A DNA stretch of 64,000 nt. Source: Cloacibacterium caeni (lineage in GTDB: Bacteria > Bacteroidota > Bacteroidia > Flavobacteriales > Weeksellaceae). Shown piece after piece: positions 17,693 through 26,459 of the stretch. A model generated the notes under the pieces. It was not told the origin of the DNA. It did no database searches and saw nothing but the letters and a program-made list of their open reading frames with translations. The position numbers and the translations under genes are program-made. The stretch lies in contig NZ_OU015319.1 in assembly GCF_907163125.1 (NCBI RefSeq), forward strand, positions 1,364,001-1,428,000. The letters are read 5' to 3'. Within the stretch, counting starts at the first letter, position 1; every line of letters begins with the position of its first letter.

Positions 17693-18137
17693 ATATTCTA
17701 TGTCAAAAAACAAGAAAAATTTTAAATATTTTCAATTGGCAAATTGATGAGTTTTTACATAGGGCTTTTCTCGTTTGATGACTGCAAAAATGCGGCTTAC
17801 CAGTTTGCATTTTACGTTGTTTAAGGCTAATAAACTGTGTTTTCCTTCTTCTTTTTTTCGTTCTTAGAATAATTTCAGTTCAGGATCGTGCCGTATGGAA
17901 GTAAGGGCTAGAAGATGAAGCAAAGATTTCATCTTTTTGTCTGCCAAAGGATTTACCCTATTTCTGCCTTTTATGCTGGTTCCGGAACTGTATTCAAATG
18001 AACCAATGCCACAATAGCAGGCAAATTTTCGCCAGTTTTTAAATCGTGTAAAACCTTTCGTTGCCAAAAGAAGGTAAAGCGATCCCACTTCTGCAATGCC
18101 CGGAATAGTTTTTAAAAGTTCTTGTTTTTTCTTTAAA
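17693..18137 (-). mobile_element. IS110-family remnant, copy 1
   Basis: The sequence from ATATTCTATGTC (17693) through the transposase C-terminus is nearly identical to that starting at 35430. Only the 3' part remains. The gene is interrupted at its upstream side by the IS1380-type element. Both copies abut a module end of the form CTAAC. Confidence 0.75.
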
Positions 18138-18142
18138 CCCAA
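17732..18142 (-). pseudogene. IS110-family transposase C-terminal fragment with nonsense codon
   Basis: The C-terminal Transposase_20 domain is visible (LLKTIPGIAEVGSLYLLL, FACYCGIGSFEYSSGTSI, RNRVNPLADKKMKSLLHLL). The N-terminal DEDD catalytic half is missing. A TAA at 17864-17866 replaces a TAC codon still present in copy 2 (RHDPEHKLYYERKK), and the frame then continues to TGA at 17732. Non-functional. Confidence 0.8.
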
Positions 18143-19535
18143 ATCACGCAGTTGAAATTTTTTGAGATAAGTCTATGGGGTAATCCCAAATTCCGACGAA
18201 CCATTTTCTGCGTTTTTTGGTGAGTGCAATCTTCAGTTTGAGTGTGTCACCTACTTTTTCAAAATAAGCTCCAATAGCAAAGGTTCTATATCGTAGTGTA
18301 GATAATGTTTTCTGCGTTTTTTCCTGAAGAACAAACAGTCTGAAAATTGACATCAGATTATAAGCAATCATCGAAAATATAAGTGCAGCTTCTGTAGGGA
18401 AAAAGCCTTTAAGGTTAAAACTTTCGGCTCCAAAATCTGCCTTTAATTCCTTGATTCGATTCTCTGCATCGCCTCTGTTTCGGTACGTTCTCCAAACATC
18501 TGTTGCCGATTGTTCTTGGTTGGTAATATAGGCTGAATAGCGATAATTTCTATGGATTTCATCTTCCGGAAACAGGCTTAATATTCGGCCTGCCGCATTC
18601 GGCCGTTGTGCTATTTTTTGCCTTACAATAACTATCCTTCTTGGCTTTTCCCAGTTTTTTGCTTGATAATATTTGTCGCAAATTTCGATGCCCTCATCAA
18701 CTTTTATCCAAAAATCTTGCTGGTCTATCAAGTGTTGAATGGGGTGAGTAAATTTTGCAGCGATGATGTATTGGAGTGTTTTTAATTCAAGATAATCCAT
18801 AATGTCTTTCTGGAAAAAACCACTATCCAAACGAACTAATCCTACTTTTTTATCCCCAAAATTTAAGAGTGTTTCTTCTAAAAATCCTACAAAATTATTT
18901 GCCGAAGAAGCATCACCGCTCCTGAGCCAAAAATTAGCAACCATCTTTACATCGTTCACAAATGCAATGATAGGATGATGGCTGTTTCTTCCTTTTTTCT
19001 TAGGATTGTAGCCTTTTTTTGCTCCTTCTTGCTCTCCGTATCGAGTAATTACAGATGAATCAATGTCTAACGTAAAATAATTGAGGTTCAAATTCTGAAA
19101 AAACCAACTGAAAAAATAATGCCCAACTTGCTGGTTGATGTGTTGTGTAAACTTGCCAAAATAGCGTTTATATGCGTCCTGAGCAGGGGTCTTTCGCCAG
19201 TCAAATATTTCCCCAAGAGCCTTATCTGCACGGGTAATTTCTGTGTGCAAAAAACGATTGGCGCCACACCAAATACTCGTAATAAAAGATTCAAGCAAAA
19301 CTTCTTTTTTATAAGAATTATTGGAAAGTGACACAGGTAAAGATTCGCATTTTTCAATTTGCTCTCTAAAGCCGATTTTGTCCAACATTTGCTTTAAAAA
19401 CACCATGCCTCCCCAAGGCGTAATCTCTTTATTGGTAAAGGATAGCTCGAATTTCATCGCTTATTTTTTTCTACTGCTACGCAGTTGGATATTAGAATAC
19501 TAAAATACTCTTTTTTTTCTATTGCGGAATTTGGG
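18138..19535 (-). mobile_element. IS1380-family insertion sequence
   Basis: Imperfect terminal repeats start CCCAAATCACGCAG (18138) and end ATTGCGGAATTTGGG (19535). TTAAA occurs directly outside both ends (18133-18137 and 19536-19540), a likely 5-bp target duplication. 1398 bp with one full-length transposase. Confidence 0.75.
18144..19457 (-). CDS. IS1380-family DDE transposase
   Basis: 437 residues, uninterrupted. DDE pattern: Asp in YFTLDIDSSVITRYGEQEGA, Asp in KVGLVRLDSGFF, and Glu in RNRGDAENRIKELKADFGAESF, the usual IS1380 third-motif region. Likely functional as no frame defect is seen. On the minus strand, adjacent to the truncated IS110 gene. Confidence 0.85.
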   Translation of the reverse strand: MKFELSFTNKEITPWGGMVFLKQMLDKIGFREQIEKCESLPVSLSNNSYKKEVLLESFITSIWCGANRFLHTEITRADKALGEIFDWRKTPAQDAYKRYFGKFTQHINQQVGHYFFSWFFQNLNLNYFTLDIDSSVITRYGEQEGAKKGYNPKKKGRNSHHPIIAFVNDVKMVANFWLRSGDASSANNFVGFLEETLLNFGDKKVGLVRLDSGFFQKDIMDYLELKTLQYIIAAKFTHPIQHLIDQQDFWIKVDEGIEICDKYYQAKNWEKPRRIVIVRQKIAQRPNAAGRILSLFPEDEIHRNYRYSAYITNQEQSATDVWRTYRNRGDAENRIKELKADFGAESFNLKGFFPTEAALIFSMIAYNLMSIFRLFVLQEKTQKTLSTLRYRTFAIGAYFEKVGDTLKLKIALTKKRRKWFVGIWDYPIDLSQKISTA

Positions 19536-19937
19536 TTAAATCTTATTGCTGCGTAGAAGTGCGGAAAGACTGACAATATAACTCCTGTTGAACGGGAGCT
19601 TTTTGTGCATTATGGATTTATTGTAAAAAATTTTTAAAAATACTGAAGAGACCTCTAGAATGGTCTCTTTTTTGTAAGTGATTTGCAAATTATTTAATTG
19701 ATCTTTACAAAGCTGTGCGAGTAGTTAAGCGACCAAAAGTTTAGTTTTTTATTTTTTGCAATATGGGAAATCAACTGTAACGATAATAGCAGTTTTTCGA
19801 TGGAAATTTTAATCTTATTTCAAAAAAAATTAGTTCAAATCCCTCTATTTCAGCACTTCTCAGGGTTTTAATCGGTATTTTAGAATCAATAATTAAGTAA
19901 TCAAACATTTTAAATTAAACTCAATAAAAAAAATATA
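19536..19937. other. Intergenic region with terminator
   Basis: GAGACC / GGTCTC stem followed by TTTTTT at about 19649-19673 looks like a terminator on the + strand. A weaker hairpin with a T run lies near 19580-19606. I see no gene or clear promoter in the rest. Confidence 0.5.
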
Positions 19938-20714
19938 ATGAACACTTTTAAATTTTTAACCTTAGCAGCAATAACCACCATTTTTGTTTCTTGCAGCGAT
20001 AGTAAATCAACCGTTGACACTGGCAATAAAGAACAGACAAAAACAGAGGCACAGCAAAATAATGATTTTTCTACAGGAATGTACACGGCAACATTGCCTT
20101 GCGCAGATTGTATGGGAATCGAAACCTATATTACCTTTCGAATAGACAACAAGGCGGTTAAAAGTACATCGTATTTAGACAGCGACGGTACTTCTGAAAA
20201 CGAGTATGGTACCTGGACAAAGAATGATGATATTATTGAAGTATCAATCCCAAATTCGACTAAAGAATATTATCTGGTAAAACCAAACAAAACCTTGGTA
20301 AGATTAGATGCTGATAAGAAAGAAGTAAGCGGAGAATTAGCCAAAAATTACACTTTTAAAGAAATAAAAGCTTATACGCCCGCTCAATTGAACGGGACCT
20401 ATAACACCAACACCGATGGGAAAGGATACAACCAAATTCTGGAATTGAAATCTGAAAATGACAGTATTTATTCAGTGAAAATTTCATTTATTGGCGCTGT
20501 GAAAGGGTGTACTTTTGAAGGCAAAGGAAAGTTAGTGAATAATCAGATTGATGTTGATTTAAAAACCATCAATAAAGAATTAAAAGGGACGATGACCATT
20601 TTATTTAAGGATAAAACATCTGAAGTATTTACTTCGAAATTTGAAGATAGATTCGCATTAAATTACTTTTGTGGTGGCGGTGCAAGTTTAGCCGGAGATT
20701 ATTATAAAAAATAG
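19938..20714 (+). CDS. NlpE-like copper-homeostasis/envelope-stress lipoprotein
   Basis: 258 residues; lipoprotein signal ending TTIFVSC (Cys 19). Residues ~45-130 match the NlpE N-terminal domain: GMYTATLPCADCMGIETYITF, with the CxDC pair, and YGTWTKNDDIIEV. In Enterobacteria NlpE senses surface contact and copper through the Cpx system; Bacteroidota homologues lack a proven partner. The C-terminal half (NGTYNTNTDGKGYNQILEL) is a second small beta domain of unknown role. Confidence 0.75.
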   Translation: MNTFKFLTLAAITTIFVSCSDSKSTVDTGNKEQTKTEAQQNNDFSTGMYTATLPCADCMGIETYITFRIDNKAVKSTSYLDSDGTSENEYGTWTKNDDIIEVSIPNSTKEYYLVKPNKTLVRLDADKKEVSGELAKNYTFKEIKAYTPAQLNGTYNTNTDGKGYNQILELKSENDSIYSVKISFIGAVKGCTFEGKGKLVNNQIDVDLKTINKELKGTMTILFKDKTSEVFTSKFEDRFALNYFCGGGASLAGDYYKK

Positions 20715-20867
20715 TATTATAAAGGTTCTATCAATAGCTGACCGATAAATAACTTCGGTTGATCGCTGGTAGTCAAATAATGAAAGTGTTGATAAACTGA
20801 AACTTCGGACGGTTTTTAAGCATTACCCTTTCCTCGTAAAAGTATTTGCTGCAAATATTAATAAACG

Positions 20868-20903
20868 AAAATCCAGTTGATCTGCTCAACTGGATTTTTT
20901 TTG
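20868..20903. terminator. Terminator between convergent genes
   Basis: AATCCAGTTGA / TCAACTGGATT stem, 5-nt loop, then a T run; lies between the NlpE-like gene and the convergent T9SS gene. Confidence 0.8.
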
Positions 20904-20925
20904 TTAGAATCCATCGAAATGGAAT

Positions 20926-23370
20926 TTATTTTTTAATCACTTTCCCAGATGAAACTACTTCCCCATTTGTGTTTTTTATCTGATAAATGTAAACACCTTT
21001 TTCAAGCGAGGATTTGTTCAAAGAATTTGCTCCTTTCATCAAAACTGATATTGAAACGAGTTTTCCGCTCAAATCGTAGAAGTGCACTACTCCACCATTT
21101 TCTGTTGAAATATTTAGGTTTTCATTAAAAGGATTAGGGTAAATTAAAACTTTTGATTTTGAAAAATCCGAAGTGGCAAGTGCGCCAAAATTCATCACGG
21201 CAAATGGTGAGAAAGAAGAAATTCCTGTGGCTGTGATGAAATTATTTGAAACAGCCCCCGAATTTTCCTCAGTCCAGTTACCGTTAAGATAATGCCCGAC
21301 TTTCGCGGTTGAAGCATCAAAACTTCCGTTTTGTTGAGATGCATTCCATCCTAAAGTCAGATTCACGTTGCTTCCTCCCGCTGTAGCTTCGGAAATGTCC
21401 CAGGTGGCACTTACCGCGCCGTTCGTAGTGTTGGAAATCCCATCCGAAACTCTCGTTGAAAAAGTATCGGAAGTTCCGTTGTTTGCGATGGAAACAGGAT
21501 TGTAATTCGTGGCCGTTCCGATTGGAAAGTTTACAGTTCCTCTCTCAGCATTTAGATTTTCAACATTTACGGTGCCGGTTCCGTTGGTGACGATGTAATT
21601 GGTAGAATTTCCATTCGTTATTTGGGAAGAAGGGCCTTTTAAGTTTAAATTATTCCCGTTTAAAGTGATTTTTGCTCCGAGGTTTAAATTTCCTGAAACA
21701 TTGAGGTTTCCTGCGGAAATATTGAGTGGTGAAGAAACGAATAAGTTTTTAGCAAACACATCCGAATTAATCTGAGGTGTAACATTTACTGGAATTATTG
21801 CGTCATTCTGTGTTAAAGGTGTTAATGTAGAGTTCCAGTTATTAGGATTGTTCCAAGAATTGTCCACACTATTGTTAAATGTAAAATCACCTTTGAATTT
21901 ATAAAGGGCTGTAGAAAAATTGTCCTTATAACCAAAGAAAAATAAATCATCATTTAATCTGAAAAAATATTTTGCATCTAAACTTCCATTGTATCCAAAG
22001 CTAATCGTTTTAATTTGATCAAAAGCCTGTGATAAGGTAACGCCATCTGTTCTCCAAAGCTCTTTTCCTTCTGTAATAGGAGCTGTTGGTAAATTATAAT
22101 CAAACCATAATGTATTTTTATAAATTTTATAATTTTCATACCTATCTAATGCATACTCTAAATTACAGTTTACTGAAGTTAGGTTTGAACCATCAGAATT
22201 TGCTCTGTAGATTTTACCATTCATCATTTGACTTGTATCATAAGGTCTTGTGATGAAAAATATATTATCATTATCGGTAAACATTTGTTTAATAATGGTT
22301 GTTGTATTGGGTTGATAAAATATTCTATTTGAGTTTCCGGGAATTCCGTTTGTTAATATAACTTCTGATGTAGCTCCACTACTCACGAAAACAAGATGAT
22401 CTTTGGTTTTCATAAAATCAAAACCAATTGATGAGGCGTCTTTTTTAAAAATAAATTGTGTAATATTTTGATTATCTAAACTAAAAATTCCACTAATATT
22501 ATTTATTCTGGCACTTAGATAAAGTTTATCTTTAAAAATAGTTCCAATTTGATAAACTCTTGTGACCACACCTTGCCCTCCACCACCAGTATCACCAATA
22601 GTAAATGGAATAACATTGGAAAAAACACTGCCGTCATAAGAAACTAAGTTGTAATTTTTATCTAATAAATAAAGTTTATTATTATATGAGGTAAGATAAC
22701 CCGTATCATTAACTAAATCTATTAATGGACTGTTTGTAACAGCTTGACTTTGTGAACCATCAGTTTTCCAGATTTCCCATTTACTTTGAGCTGTAGAATA
22801 CTTTAAATAATAAAATGTGTTACCGATATGGGAATCAGTTTTATATCTTGGTCCTCTATTTCCATTATATTCATCACCACCAATTTCTATACTGAAAAAT
22901 CTTTTTTGTGGACTTACGGGATTCTGGACTTGATCTACTCTAAAGGTTCCAGCTGCGGTTCCATCTGTTCTCCATAATTCTAAAAATATATTACTTGCAC
23001 TATCCGTATACTGAATTGTAAAATAAATATAATTTCCAGCTGGTTTAAACTGAATTGCAATTGGGTTTGAAACTGTGCTACTTATTAAATTTTTTAAAAC
23101 AACAGTACCATTTTCAGTACCGTCCGTCATTACTAAATTCAATGTATTGCATCCGCTTTTACACGGTTGAAAATAGTAGTCTGCAATATAAAAAGCCTTA
23201 TTATTCCACACATTATACTCACCAAGAAAAGCTCTATAATTAACACTTTCTTTTGGATAAACTGGAACACCTAGATAATTACTGGAATAAGGAGATTCTT
23301 TTACAACACTAACTTGTGCCAAAATCGTGGTAAAAGAAAAAAGAAATATTGTTTTTAATATATTTTTCAT
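20926..23370 (-). CDS. T9SS-secreted protein with LWRTDGT-type repeats, paralogue 1
   Basis: 814 residues. Signal peptide (MKNILKTIFLFSFTTILAQ). Repeated blades with the motif ELWRTDGT/DGTENGT(T/V)VLK and LYLLD/YFLR segments suggest a beta-propeller-like surface protein. Residues ~560-735 are a beta-rich low-complexity stretch, and the end (DFSKSKVLIYPNPFNENLNIST...YQIKNTNGEVVSSGKVIKK) is a type A sorting domain, which directs export by the type IX system. The last ~260 residues are nearly identical to those of the neighbouring gene, 17 bp upstream. Confidence 0.85.
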   Translation of the reverse strand: MKNILKTIFLFSFTTILAQVSVVKESPYSSNYLGVPVYPKESVNYRAFLGEYNVWNNKAFYIADYYFQPCKSGCNTLNLVMTDGTENGTVVLKNLISSTVSNPIAIQFKPAGNYIYFTIQYTDSASNIFLELWRTDGTAAGTFRVDQVQNPVSPQKRFFSIEIGGDEYNGNRGPRYKTDSHIGNTFYYLKYSTAQSKWEIWKTDGSQSQAVTNSPLIDLVNDTGYLTSYNNKLYLLDKNYNLVSYDGSVFSNVIPFTIGDTGGGGQGVVTRVYQIGTIFKDKLYLSARINNISGIFSLDNQNITQFIFKKDASSIGFDFMKTKDHLVFVSSGATSEVILTNGIPGNSNRIFYQPNTTTIIKQMFTDNDNIFFITRPYDTSQMMNGKIYRANSDGSNLTSVNCNLEYALDRYENYKIYKNTLWFDYNLPTAPITEGKELWRTDGVTLSQAFDQIKTISFGYNGSLDAKYFFRLNDDLFFFGYKDNFSTALYKFKGDFTFNNSVDNSWNNPNNWNSTLTPLTQNDAIIPVNVTPQINSDVFAKNLFVSSPLNISAGNLNVSGNLNLGAKITLNGNNLNLKGPSSQITNGNSTNYIVTNGTGTVNVENLNAERGTVNFPIGTATNYNPVSIANNGTSDTFSTRVSDGISNTTNGAVSATWDISEATAGGSNVNLTLGWNASQQNGSFDASTAKVGHYLNGNWTEENSGAVSNNFITATGISSFSPFAVMNFGALATSDFSKSKVLIYPNPFNENLNISTENGGVVHFYDLSGKLVSISVLMKGANSLNKSSLEKGVYIYQIKNTNGEVVSSGKVIKK

Positions 23371-23387
23371 TATGTTAATTTTTAAAA

Positions 23388-25862
23388 TTATTTCTTAATC
23401 ACTTTCCCAGATGAAACTACTTCCCCACTTGTGTTTTTTATTTGATAAATGTAAACGCCTTTCGCAAGCGAAGATTTGTTCAAAGAATTTGCTCCTTTCA
23501 TCAAAACTGATATTGAAACGAGTTTTCCGCTCAAATCGTAGAAGTACACTACCCCACCATTTTCTGTTGAAATATTTAGGTTTTCATTAAAAGGATTAGG
23601 GTAAATTAAAACTTTTGATTTTGAAAAATCCGAAGTGGCAAGTGCGCCAAAATTCATCACGGCAAATGGTGAGAAAGAAGAAATTCCTGTGGCTGTGATA
23701 GAATTATTTGAAACCGCCCCCGAATTTTCCTCAGTCCAGTTACCGTTAAGATAATGCCCGACTTTCGCGGTTGAAGCATCAAAACTTCCGTTTTGTTGAG
23801 ATGCATTCCATCCTAAAGTCAGATTCACGTTGCTTCCTCCCGCTGTAGCTTCAAAAATGTCCCAGGTTGCGTTTACCGCGCCGTTCGTAGTGTTGGAAAT
23901 TCCATCCGAAACTCTCGCTGAAAAGGTATCGGAAGTTCCGGTGTTTGCGATGGAAACAGGATTGTAATTCGTGGCCGTTCCGATTGGTAAGTTTACGATT
24001 CCTCTCTCAGCATTTAGATTTTCAACATTTACGGTGCCGGTTCCGTTGGTCACGATGTAATTGGTAGAATTTCCATTCGTTATTTGGGAAGAAGGGCCTT
24101 TTAAGTTTAAATTATTCCCGTTTAAAGTGATTTTTGCTCCAAGATCTAAGTTCCCTGTAACGTTCAGGGTTCCTGCAGAAAGGTTCAACGGCGAACTTAC
24201 GCTTATATTTTTCACTGATGCATTGCCATTAATTTCCGGTGTTTTTCCTGTCGGAATTAACGCGACATCGCTTTCAAAAGGAACGATCTGCCCTGCCCAG
24301 TTATCACCTTCATTCCATTGATTGTTTGATGTGCCATTGTTGAAAGTAAAATCTTCATTTAAAGAATACAGATTTTCTTTGCCCTCATTGGTGCCAATAA
24401 AATAGATTTTGTTCTGAAGCTTAAAAAAGTTCCTCGGTTGAGATGGCATATTTACAAAATTATTTTGCGGAAGTTGCTGTTGGCCTCTATTTATTTCATA
24501 AGCCATATAATTGCTAGAACCATTGGTACGCCATAATTCAATATTGAGTCCGTTCAATGTTGGACTGTTCAATTTTTCAGGCAAATCAGCATAATAAAGA
24601 ATTCCATTTAAGGTGTGCCCCCAAAAAAAGGGGTAATTCACCGTAACAGAATTAATTAAAGAAGCATCTTCATTAATCGCCGTAATATTGTAAGAATATG
24701 CACTATTCATCAATGTTTCCGTATGAATATATGAGATGTTTTCACCAGTTATTATTTCCTTTAGCTTACTGTTGGGAGGAAGTAGTACTTTTCTCACCGT
24801 ATCATTTTTATCAATAATGTATAAATATTCGTCGCAGCCATTATTGCCAAACATAAACATATAATTTGCAGTTTTTCGGAACTGAAACGTTTTCTTGGAA
24901 TCAGGTGGTCCCGGGAAACCCATAGTGCAAGGTGCTGTGTAAACTAGTTTTTTGTTGTTGCCAAAATCTGTGGTAGAATATATATTGAAATTACCGGCAT
25001 CAAAATAAATCTTACCGTTAAAAAAAGCACTAAATCGTTTGAAAGAAGGATCAAATTTTCCATTAGAATAAAATACCTGTTTTGTGGAAACACCATCGTA
25101 CACAAAAGACGCATCGTACCTACTTTTTACTCCACTATATTGGTTGACAGTATAATAACTTCCTCCAAAATAAAGCTTGTTATTATAAACAAGATAAGTA
25201 TTGGGAAGAGACTGCTTGTAGCTGTAGTCTCCGGGAATTTTTTTAATCGACTCAACAGTGCCCTCTGTTTCGTACATGGAAAATTCCTGGGTAGTATTGT
25301 CGAATTTTGTATAAAAGAGTTTGTTTCCGATTGTAACAAGTTGATTGTCAAAATTATCCGGATAATTGTAAGAAGAATTTTGAATGCTTGTAATAAACTC
25401 TTCACTAGTAGTGCCTCCAATTCCCAAATAATTCATATTAGGTTCTGTAAAACCTGTCCTAAAAGATTCATCGAGTTTCAAGGTATTTTCCGAAGTACCG
25501 TCTGTTCTCCATAACTGGTATTTTCCGTAATTTGTTTTGCAGGTGAAATAAAGATAGCTGTCGGTTGCAGCCCATTGAACGATTTTAGCGTCGTACTCAG
25601 TGCTTGGAGATAAATCTTTCAAAATTTTAGTGCCTTCCGCAGTTCCGTCGGAAACTACAAGATTGCACGTACGGTATTGATAAGGTGAAGATACCGGGAT
25701 CCCTTTTCCTTGATAGAATACCATGTTTTTCCAAACCTTCAACCTATGTTTTTCCATATATTGGGGAAGGAGTTTACTGTCATTAAATTCTAATACTTTT
25801 GTAATCTGGGCATTTCCAAATACGGAGATAAAGAATATTGCCAAAAAATAGAAATTTTTCAT
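23388..25862 (-). CDS. T9SS-secreted protein with LWRTDGT-type repeats, paralogue 2
   Basis: 824 residues with the same plan as its downstream neighbour: signal peptide (MKNFYFLAIFFISVFGNA), DGTAEGTKILKDLSP and LWRTDGTSENT blades, and a C-terminal type A sorting domain ending SGKVIKK. The N-terminal two thirds differ strongly from the neighbour, whereas the 3' ~780 bp are almost base-for-base the same, indicating recent duplication or gene conversion confined to the anchor/sorting part. Confidence 0.85.
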   Translation of the reverse strand: MKNFYFLAIFFISVFGNAQITKVLEFNDSKLLPQYMEKHRLKVWKNMVFYQGKGIPVSSPYQYRTCNLVVSDGTAEGTKILKDLSPSTEYDAKIVQWAATDSYLYFTCKTNYGKYQLWRTDGTSENTLKLDESFRTGFTEPNMNYLGIGGTTSEEFITSIQNSSYNYPDNFDNQLVTIGNKLFYTKFDNTTQEFSMYETEGTVESIKKIPGDYSYKQSLPNTYLVYNNKLYFGGSYYTVNQYSGVKSRYDASFVYDGVSTKQVFYSNGKFDPSFKRFSAFFNGKIYFDAGNFNIYSTTDFGNNKKLVYTAPCTMGFPGPPDSKKTFQFRKTANYMFMFGNNGCDEYLYIIDKNDTVRKVLLPPNSKLKEIITGENISYIHTETLMNSAYSYNITAINEDASLINSVTVNYPFFWGHTLNGILYYADLPEKLNSPTLNGLNIELWRTNGSSNYMAYEINRGQQQLPQNNFVNMPSQPRNFFKLQNKIYFIGTNEGKENLYSLNEDFTFNNGTSNNQWNEGDNWAGQIVPFESDVALIPTGKTPEINGNASVKNISVSSPLNLSAGTLNVTGNLDLGAKITLNGNNLNLKGPSSQITNGNSTNYIVTNGTGTVNVENLNAERGIVNLPIGTATNYNPVSIANTGTSDTFSARVSDGISNTTNGAVNATWDIFEATAGGSNVNLTLGWNASQQNGSFDASTAKVGHYLNGNWTEENSGAVSNNSITATGISSFSPFAVMNFGALATSDFSKSKVLIYPNPFNENLNISTENGGVVYFYDLSGKLVSISVLMKGANSLNKSSLAKGVYIYQIKNTSGEVVSSGKVIKK

Positions 25863-25885
25863 TGTAGCTGTTTTTTATTTGATAA

Positions 25886-25924
25886 TGAAACTTAGCCAAA
25901 GCTCAAAAACTTTGGCTAAGTCTT
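25886..25924. terminator. Terminator upstream of paralogue 2
   Basis: ACTTAGCCAAAG / CTTTGGCTAAGT perfect 12-bp stem with an 8-nt loop, between two minus-strand genes; a weak T/A run on both sides. Confidence 0.75.
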
Positions 25925-25933
25925 TAATACTGA

Positions 25934-26383
25934 TTATTTCACCGGAATACCTGTGAACGTTCCGTAAACTTTTGTAATTCCGTTTCCTGTTCCGGTAGCT
26001 TCGAATTTTCCTGAGACTTTGGAATCCGTTTTTTCAGTTATGGTGATGGTTCCACCAGTAGCGTTGAAATTTTTAGTGACGTAAACCAAAGCTGTACCTT
26101 TGATATAATCACCGTCGAAAGTATAGGTTCCTACCGCAGAACTTTTCATCAGATTAATTTCGAACACAGTAGCATTAGAAGCATTAAGTGCGAAAATGGA
26201 ACTTCCCTGAAAATAGGCGGACGAAGCTTTTTGTTCAGGAGCAGTTTGGGAGTCTTCCTTCCACGTAAATCCTGCAGTTGAGGAAATTGCGGTGTTTGTT
26301 CCATCATCTTCGTTTCTGTCACAGGAAATGAATAGGACCGCTAAAACCATCAAGGTTTTTAAATAAAAAAACAGATTTTTCAT
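25934..26383 (-). CDS. Small lipoprotein (DUF6252-like)
   Basis: 149 residues. Lipoprotein signal MKNLFFYLKTLMVLAVLFISC (lipobox LFISC). Mature part: FTWKEDSQTAPEQKASSAYF, then alternating strands GTYTFDGDYIKGTALVYVT and GGTITITEKTDSKVSGKFEATG, typical of small Bacteroidota lipoproteins of this family. Function unknown. Confidence 0.65.
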   Translation of the reverse strand: MKNLFFYLKTLMVLAVLFISCDRNEDDGTNTAISSTAGFTWKEDSQTAPEQKASSAYFQGSSIFALNASNATVFEINLMKSSAVGTYTFDGDYIKGTALVYVTKNFNATGGTITITEKTDSKVSGKFEATGTGNGITKVYGTFTGIPVK

Positions 26384-26459
26384 AATATAGAATTTTAATG
26401 TGTTTATAAGAAAACCGCACCCGGAAACCTAAGTTAAACAGGCACGGAATCACAGATTT

